64,000 bases of DNA from Cyclospora cayetanensis (taxonomy: Eukaryota; Apicomplexa; Conoidasida; Eucoccidiorida; Eimeriidae): positions 124,001-188,000 of the forward strand of contig NW_020312624.1 in the NCBI RefSeq assembly GCF_002999335.1, given 5' to 3'. Positions 58,148 to 64,000 of this stretch are shown piece by piece; positions within the stretch are counted from its first letter, which is position 1; every line of letters begins with the position of its first letter. The notes beneath the pieces are model-generated. The model saw only the letters and a list, made by a program, of their open reading frames with translations, did not search any database and was not told the origin of the DNA. The position numbers and the translations under genes were made by a program.

Positions 58148-61027
58148 CAAAGCCGGCTCTACGAAAGAGAGCACCTCGGACAAATTTCTGCACCAACATA
58201 TATATGTGTATGAATACATATACATATATATTTACATATACTTTTATGTGGGTGTACGTGTATTTATGTGCATAGATGTGTGTAATGGCCTTAGTGTAAA
58301 AATCCGCGACCCCTGTCTAGACAGCTGGTTCCGTGATTTCCTATGTTCTTAGCTTCTTAATTCCACATCCTCTAAAGTGTCGGTGCAGTGCCTTCGCCAT
58401 GATTGGCTGCATCGTATCGTGTCATGTCGCATCGCGTTCAAAACGTCTGCCTCCTATCAAGAACTGCTATCCTTGTCCTCTGTATTGCTTCAGTGCCGGC
58501 ACACACGCATCAATTCTACACTACGGTCATGCAGGCAGGCCCAACGATGGCCTTATTAAGGACGGAGATTTGCTACTCTTCGATATGGTGCCTGTCTCGC
58601 ATGCATGCCCTTCTTGCGTCCTCTTCTTCCTGCATGCATGCATCCTTGCGTGCTCACCTGTGCTTCCTCTGTGTCTCGCTTTTAGCCCTCTGCTTCGCGT
58701 TGCGCGATCTCCCTTCCGCACAAGGCTCCTCTGTCTTCAAGTGTATATCCACGTATATACTTTCGTTTCTGAATGCAAATGCGAGCCGCCGGGTGTCCTT
58801 AAGGCCACCCGTGTGTTTGAATGAAGGTGCATTGCACATGTGTATATTTATGTACATGTATGTGTTTTATGTGTGTATTTATATATATTTCACCTATATT
58901 TATTGCATATATGACTCTGCATACATGTATACATCCGTACGTATACATTCGTATCTGTGCGTGTGTGTATGTGTGTTGGCGTCTGTCATGAGGTTTTGAG
59001 TTTCCTGCTTCGTAGTTTCTGTTGTGCGCTGCTGTGTTAAAAGGGGGGCGATTTTTCTGGGTATGCCACGGACATTACTTTCACCTTCCCAGCAAATGGC
59101 GTCTTCACGGAGATGCAGAAAGCGATTTACTCAGCAGTTCTGGATGCGCAGCAAGCGGTTCTAAGGAGGATGAAGCCCGGTGAGAGATGGACAGCGCTAC
59201 ACCGACTAGCGGAACGCGTCATCTTGAAGCACCTCAAGGTAACAACATCGCTTCATTCCAACCTCCAGCCGCTGCTGCATCAACGCGTGAGAGACAGGAG
59301 CACGCAGCGTGACAGGCGGATGCTTGCGAGGTGGAGGATTGCACTTTTTCCGTCCACTAGGCACTGCAGACCGGCTCTCTTACGTAATAAAATGCGCATA
59401 TGTGGCGTGCTGCTTCCGTTGCCACACGCACTCTCTTTTATGTTTCCCAAAGGCAGCCTGCGCGGTGATCCGGGAAGGCTTCCATGTGCTGCTTCGAAAA
59501 TGGCTTGCTTCCGTATGACATACAGATTGAGTTGTTCTCCTCTGCTTACTGCCCATTTCGTGCTGCAGCCCGCACTCTTTCTCTCCTTCTCTGTTTCTGA
59601 GGCCTTCCAGCTCTGCAGTAGCATGTCTTCCTTTCTTGCAGACGGGAGGTGGGGGCAAGCGCCACCATCCGGATGCAGAGAGCACCGCTGCATACAGAAA
59701 GAATGCGCGACGCTGTACATATATATATATCTATACATACATATACATACGTACATATACATACATATACATACATATCTATTCGTACATATCTGTACAT
59801 ACATATACATATGTATATACACATGCATATGTATACATACGTATATATATATATATGTATACATACATGCATATATAGACGTACATTTATATACATGCAT
59901 ATCTATACGTACATATATAGACGTACATATACATACATACACACATATACATATAGATACATGTATATTCATACACATCTATACATACATATGTATACGT
60001 ACATATGTATATATATACATTTATATACATACATACATATACATACGTACATATACGTACATACACATATACACACATATGTATGCATACGAAACCCTAT
60101 CTGTGAGAAAAAGATGACTGAGAAAACCCTGCCTACTGCGCATCGTTGGAGGGCAGCCCTTTGACGCGCCTTTGTCTTTTTAGAGTTTGCTGCCTGCTGT
60201 AGTGTTGGTGTTTTTCAGGATCTAGATTTACTCGTTGGCTCGCTGGAGGCGTGTGAAGCAGCAGCGTTGGGGAGTGTCTTCATGCCACACGGTTTAGGGC
60301 ATTTTCTAGGACTAGACACACACGACGTGGGAGGTTTTACGGCTTCCTCGCCTCCGAGCAACGAGCCAGGCCTGTGCTACCTTCGAACAACCAGAATATT
60401 GGAAGAAGGCATGTGCATTACAGTTGAACCTGGTAGGGAGACGGTTACATAGGCTCAGCGAGGCTTTTCTCCCAGGCGTGTGCGTGTGGTGTAGGAGGCA
60501 GTGTGGGTCGGTAATGCGTGGGCATCCGTGTCTCTTTCTCTGTCTCTTTCTCTTGCTGTGCGGAAACGTGCGTCGTGCGTGTTGTGTTGTTTTGAGTGAT
60601 CTTCTTCGCTTTCTGCGGAGGAGGAGAAGAACGGGGGTATTCTGGAGCAGAGCACAAGTCGAAAGACGTGTCAACCCTCTTGTCGAGGGTTTTCTTTTGC
60701 CTGCCGCGTTCCCTTTCAGGCTGTTACTTTGTAGAGCATCTGCTAAAGAAGGCTGCAGCCGATCCGACACAGGCCTCGTAAGGCACCTGCACCTGAGTGC
60801 AGAGGGGTGGGAGGGGGCAACAGCGTTTGCTGCCTTGGCACTCTCGCCTTCGCTGCGGCGCGCATCAGTTTTGGGGTATCGGTGCCTCTGTCGAATCGAA
60901 GCGGGCAGAGTTGCGAGCAGAAATCCCTTCTAACGCTGTGGCATCTCCTGTAGAGAAAGGGAGAGGGAGAGAGAGAGACAGAGATATAGACAGACAGGGA
61001 GAGACAGACAGACACAGAGAGAGACAG

Positions 61028-61061
<34 letters not shown>

Positions 61062-61729
61062 TCAGAGACGCTACGACTGACAATCGACGACTGTTTCATA
61101 GGTCGCCTTGCGCGCTGCCTTAAGGCATGCCTGCTTCCTTTCTCGCTGCTACGCGGTCTGACTGAAACCTGGCTAGTTGTTGCTTGTCGAATTTCTTGCA
61201 GGCTCATGAACCTCCCGGAAATCCAGAAGTATGTGCATGTGGGAGGCGTCCGCCTGGAAGACGATGTTATTGTGACCAAGACGGGGATCCTGAACCTTAC
61301 AGTAAGCTCTCTTTCAACCCGATAGAGTTCAAGTCTGCCTATGTATATATGTACATATATATATGTATATATATATACATATATATATCCTCTCTGCCGT
61401 AAGGCTGGCTTCGAATCACTTCCTATCCCGCCAGCCAATGACCCCTCAAAGCAGCCAGCCTTTTCTTGCGTGGAGCTGTTTAGCCTTTTGTGGATACAAA
61501 GCTTCTTCCGTCTCTCCTGCTCTGTAGCGCCCTTCTCCTGCCCTGGAAGTCTGCTCCCTGCAGCGTTGTTATTCTACCCTGTTAGGGATTTCCGCAGGAA
61601 GCCTCGCCTCGTTCTTTTGCGACAGCGGCGCACACGCCGACGGCCTCGTGTGCTCTCTGCTACGGGTGCCTGCAGGTAGTTCCGCGTGCAGTCGCAGACG
61701 TCGAAGAGTTGCTGCGCCTTGCCCCTTGA
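55396..61729 (+). CDS. PEPD: Xaa-Pro dipeptidase (prolidase), M24 family
   Basis: Cytosolic dinuclear metallopeptidase that splits Xaa-Pro dipeptides. Twelve exons: 55396-55617, 56126-56231, 56604-56748, 56965-57067, 57435-57587, 57724-57986, 58494-58587, 59044-59238, 60219-60432, 60720-60777, 61202-61301 and 61676-61729. They give 568 aa with every phase matching. The N-domain has PFRQEAFFQYLLGVNEPDLL. The catalytic domain shows all metal ligands: Asp in LLFDM and in YATDITFTFPANG, His in MPHGLGHFLGLDTHDVGG, Glu in ITVEPG and Glu in GGVRLEDDVIV. Human PEPD is 493 aa; the extra length is an N-terminal extension of about 50-60 aa and a polar insert in exon 6 (about residues 255-285). No targeting leader is seen. 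The exons are short and the introns long and repeat-rich. Confidence 0.95.
58097..58144. repeat. (CA)n microsatellite in a prolidase intron
   Basis: About 24 CA units in the intron 57987-58493. Confidence 0.95.
59716..60085. repeat. ATACAT/ATATAC repeat block in a prolidase intron
   Basis: About 370 bp of imperfect ACATATAC/ATACAT units in the intron 59239-60218. Frames read through it give Tyr-Ile-His repeats on both strands and are artefacts. Confidence 0.9.
60957..61063. repeat. GAGA/GACAGA repeat in a prolidase intron
   Basis: Purine-rich (GA)n, (GACA)n and short (CA)n tracts in the intron 60778-61201. Confidence 0.9.
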
Positions 61730-63576
61730 GCCGTAGCACAGAGGTGGGCAGAGACCGATAGAGGGAGGCCTGAGATACGAGAAACTCCGCCTCCTGCCTT
61801 TTTGAATCCACACGTTCAATTCGACAGCACTCTCACGGGGACAGATGTTTGTTCGCATGCCTTCTTTTTGACTCCTAGCTGCGTCGCAAGAACAGCTTTA
61901 AGGCTAGCAAGCCCACGCACACTCCCCATTTTGCGCTGCACTCATCAAGGGAGGCATAGGGAAGAAACCGACCCGCTTACGCGGAGCCTCAGGCATTCCT
62001 GCGTTCTCCAACTCCAGCAAGGCCGGTAAATAGGCACTACGCTGTAGATGTGCTGACTTTCCAGCAAGCGGCGGGCTGCCTAATGAGCCACCCCTCTCTC
62101 GAGAGTCTAATTACCTCGACTCGAAGATGCTTCCATACGAGCTGGCTAGTCCTGCGAAGTTGTTAGCTCCAAGAACGAAAGAAAAAACCAAGGGTGGCCA
62201 AAATAGTGCCCCTCCTCCTAGCTAGCACGCATGCTAAAAAACCAAGCGTATAAGCTTAGATAGGTGCTCGGCCCGCTTCTTGGGCCTTTCTTACTAGAAA
62301 CGTCGCCCCTATCCTAAAGCGTTCGCCTGCAATAAAAGGAGAAAGGACTCCTGTTGCCCCCTCCCCACCCTCCCCCGTTAAGCCGAAACTGCTGGCAACA
62401 AAAGGAAATCTTGACACGATGTCAGAGAGTACAGTGCCGAATACATACAGTCCGCGCTATTCAGCATGCACTCCTTGCCTCGCGCACAGTATATATACAT
62501 TTCCGCGAAGCGGAAGGGTCTTCCTTCTCACTCTCCCTGTCTTTGATAGTTCTCAACTCTTTGGCGTGCTGCCCACTCGCCTTCTTTTGCAACAGTGCCG
62601 ACAGCAGGAAGAACGACCTACACGCTAATGGAGACAACAGTGACTGGACAAGTCAGGGGCCCGTTGTCTCGGTGCGTGCTCTGCAGACTCCGCGTGATCA
62701 CGCCGCGTTTGTTAAGGCGGGTCGAGTAGGCGTGTGGGGGGTTGGGGAATCTTGTGCTATTGGCCGTTCTTCTTAGCGTGCAACACACGCGGCGGAGGGC
62801 CGTTGAGCAAAGAGACGCATGCCATGCAACACGAGGTGGCTTTCTCGTGTCAGTTGCCTCAGATAAACACAGACATTCCCAAGGAGGCCAGCCTCCCAGG
62901 TCCCCGCCTACTGTCCCTGTAAGCACCAGCAACAGCACAAGACCACCAGGGCAGGAGCTTGAATCGCGCGTTCGTGGCTCCGCTGCATGATGTCTCTTCA
63001 AGCCATAGGAATCGGCACTTCCTCCGTCTTGTGAGAACGTCCCCCGCAGCCACACATAGAGCCCCAGAAGCCGGGGTGCTGGTCCTGCGCGTAAAACAGA
63101 TGACGCATCAAATCGAAGCAGTCATTCGATCAATTTTTCAATCGAACGCCTTATTGGAGGATGCACGCTTGAGTCTGCTTCTCGCCGGAGGCGCTAGCAA
63201 CGAGCAGTGCCTCTCTATCGAACAGCTGACAAGGCGAGAAATTCCGGACGCCACGCGCCTCACCAGTCCAGGCACGTCATCAGATATTACGACCTTTCAA
63301 AAGCAATGAGCGCAGGCAGCAACGCACAAGACACGAAGACCATCGATCTGCGAAGCTCCATGATTCGCACGGAGCCAGTACAAGTCTGCTCTTTCCTGAA
63401 ACATGGGAACTGCCTAGCGTGGGTGCGAGCCAACTACTAACTGGCAACGGCTGCTCCCCCTGAAGAAGGGCTGCAAAGCCTTCTAAAAGTGAAAACAACG
63501 AGACTCTCCCTGTACCGGAGCTAATGTGAACTGCCGTGAATGTGGCCGTGCAAGGAAGGCCCTCTGTCCGGGGGCG
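61730..63576. other. Spacer with a possible but unproven short gene
   Basis: A (+) frame at about 63050-63309 after an acceptor-like CCCCGCAG is open and helical (VKQMTHQIEAVIRSIFQ, EDARLSLLLAGG). A possible first exon begins at 62824 (MQHEVAFSCQLPQ). The join is not settled and the function is unknown, so no CDS is called. The rest shows nothing recognisable. Confidence 0.3.
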
Positions 63577-63918
63577 TTAGCTAAAGCAAGCAGACCTATT
63601 TTTACTGGCCTGAGCCGCGCTGTAGGAGCCGCGTGCCTCTCTCACCACTTTCGGCAATTCGTCTTCTTTGCCACTGGCAGGAGGAATCTCTGGATCGCGA
63701 GCTTCCGGCTCAGGCTCAGGAGGGGGCGTGGGTGGTTTTTCGGGTCGTGGGGTGGCGCCGTATTTTACAAGCAGCTCATACACTGAGAACGCGCGTCGCA
63801 TCCGCATGCACGCCACGAGAGAGAGGAATTTGCATAGCCACTCGACGATGACACGGAACAGGCCATGGAGCAAAGCGCACTTGTTGCTCCGCTCAGACAG
63901 AGAGAAGGAAGGGTGATG
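63577..63918 (-). CDS. Probable terminal exon of a gene cut by the window edge
   Basis: A minus-strand frame begins at about 63918 after a pyrimidine-rich acceptor (CCTTCTCTCTGTCTGAG) and runs to a stop at 63577. It starts hydrophobic (LLHGLFRVIVEWLCKFLSLV), passes through a basic segment and YELLVKYGATPRPEKPP, and continues in a Pro/Glu-rich linker (TPPPEPEPEARDPEIPP) with a polar tail. This looks like the end of a membrane or membrane-associated protein whose other exons lie beyond position 64000. The family is not recognised. The exon start is inferred from the splice-site shape. Confidence 0.5.
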   Translation of the reverse strand, partial: HHPSFSLSERSNKCALLHGLFRVIVEWLCKFLSLVACMRMRRAFSVYELLVKYGATPRPEKPPTPPPEPEPEARDPEIPPASGKEDELPKVVREARGSYSAAQASKNRSACFS

Positions 63919-64000
63919 AAACTACTGGGAGCGTCCGTATGTGTGGCGGTACTCAGAAAGGGAAGCTACTGCACAGCGACTGAGCGTTTCATACAGAAAG

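Noticed and set aside
58615..58635. TGCATGCATGCA palindromes as ApiAP2 sites
   Set aside because: Such motifs recur in introns and spacers with no promoter bias visible by eye.
59113..60117. A 334-codon plus frame and a 232-codon minus frame rich in Tyr, Ile and His
   Set aside because: Only the first 42 codons of the plus frame are prolidase exon 8; the rest is intron and ATACAT repeat.

Overview
The window looks like nuclear DNA of a coccidian apicomplexan, most likely an Eimeria/Cyclospora relative. The sequence shows intron-rich genes with GT-AG (and two GC-AG) splice sites, an SF-assemblin, a plastid-type ribosomal protein bL17 behind a signal-plus-transit leader, and a sedoheptulose-1,7-bisphosphatase without a plastid leader. 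Homopolymer Gln/Ala runs are few, which leans towards Cyclospora over Eimeria; that is inference only. The long ORFs made of His-Thr, Tyr-Ile or Cys-Val repeats are translations of microsatellites, not genes.

Layout. 2.0-3.2 kb (+): meiotic recombination factor HOP2, six exons. 3.8-5.9 kb (-): single-exon type I membrane protein with an MRH/ATG27-like lumenal domain. 5.9-13.9 kb: gene desert with degenerate dispersed repeats. 13.9-18.5 kb (+): secretory protein whose order of motifs resembles a guanylate-binding-protein (GBP) large GTPase with an eroded nucleotide site. 20.8-22.5 kb (+): small secreted protein. 24.0-26.5 kb (+): unidentified gene with a helical C-terminus. 26.8-27.8 kb (+): possible organellar uS9. 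28.2-29.9 kb (+): unidentified multi-exon gene. 30.1-36.9 kb (-): SCYL1-like pseudokinase with HEAT repeats. 36.9-40.7 kb: gene-poor, with an AT-rich island. 40.7-42.6 kb (+): apicoplast-targeted bL17. 45.0-47.3 kb (+): SF-assemblin. 49.1-50.3 kb (+): Tyr/Pro-rich protein ending in two cysteines. 51.8-54.8 kb (-): SBPase, six exons. 55.4-61.7 kb (+): Xaa-Pro dipeptidase (prolidase), twelve exons, divergent from SBPase. 63.6-63.9 kb (-): probable last exon of a gene that runs off the window.

Splice phases were followed by hand. HOP2, the secreted protein, bL17, SF-assemblin, the Tyr/Pro-rich gene, SBPase and prolidase close into continuous frames (one HOP2 junction is a best guess). The GBP-like gene, the 24-30 kb genes and the 3' half of the SCYL1-like gene are only partly resolved. 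No operon-like logic is expected; the genes are unrelated housekeeping, cytoskeletal, plastid and secretory functions. Simple repeats cluster in the introns. No rRNA, tRNA, CRISPR or intact transposon was recognised.
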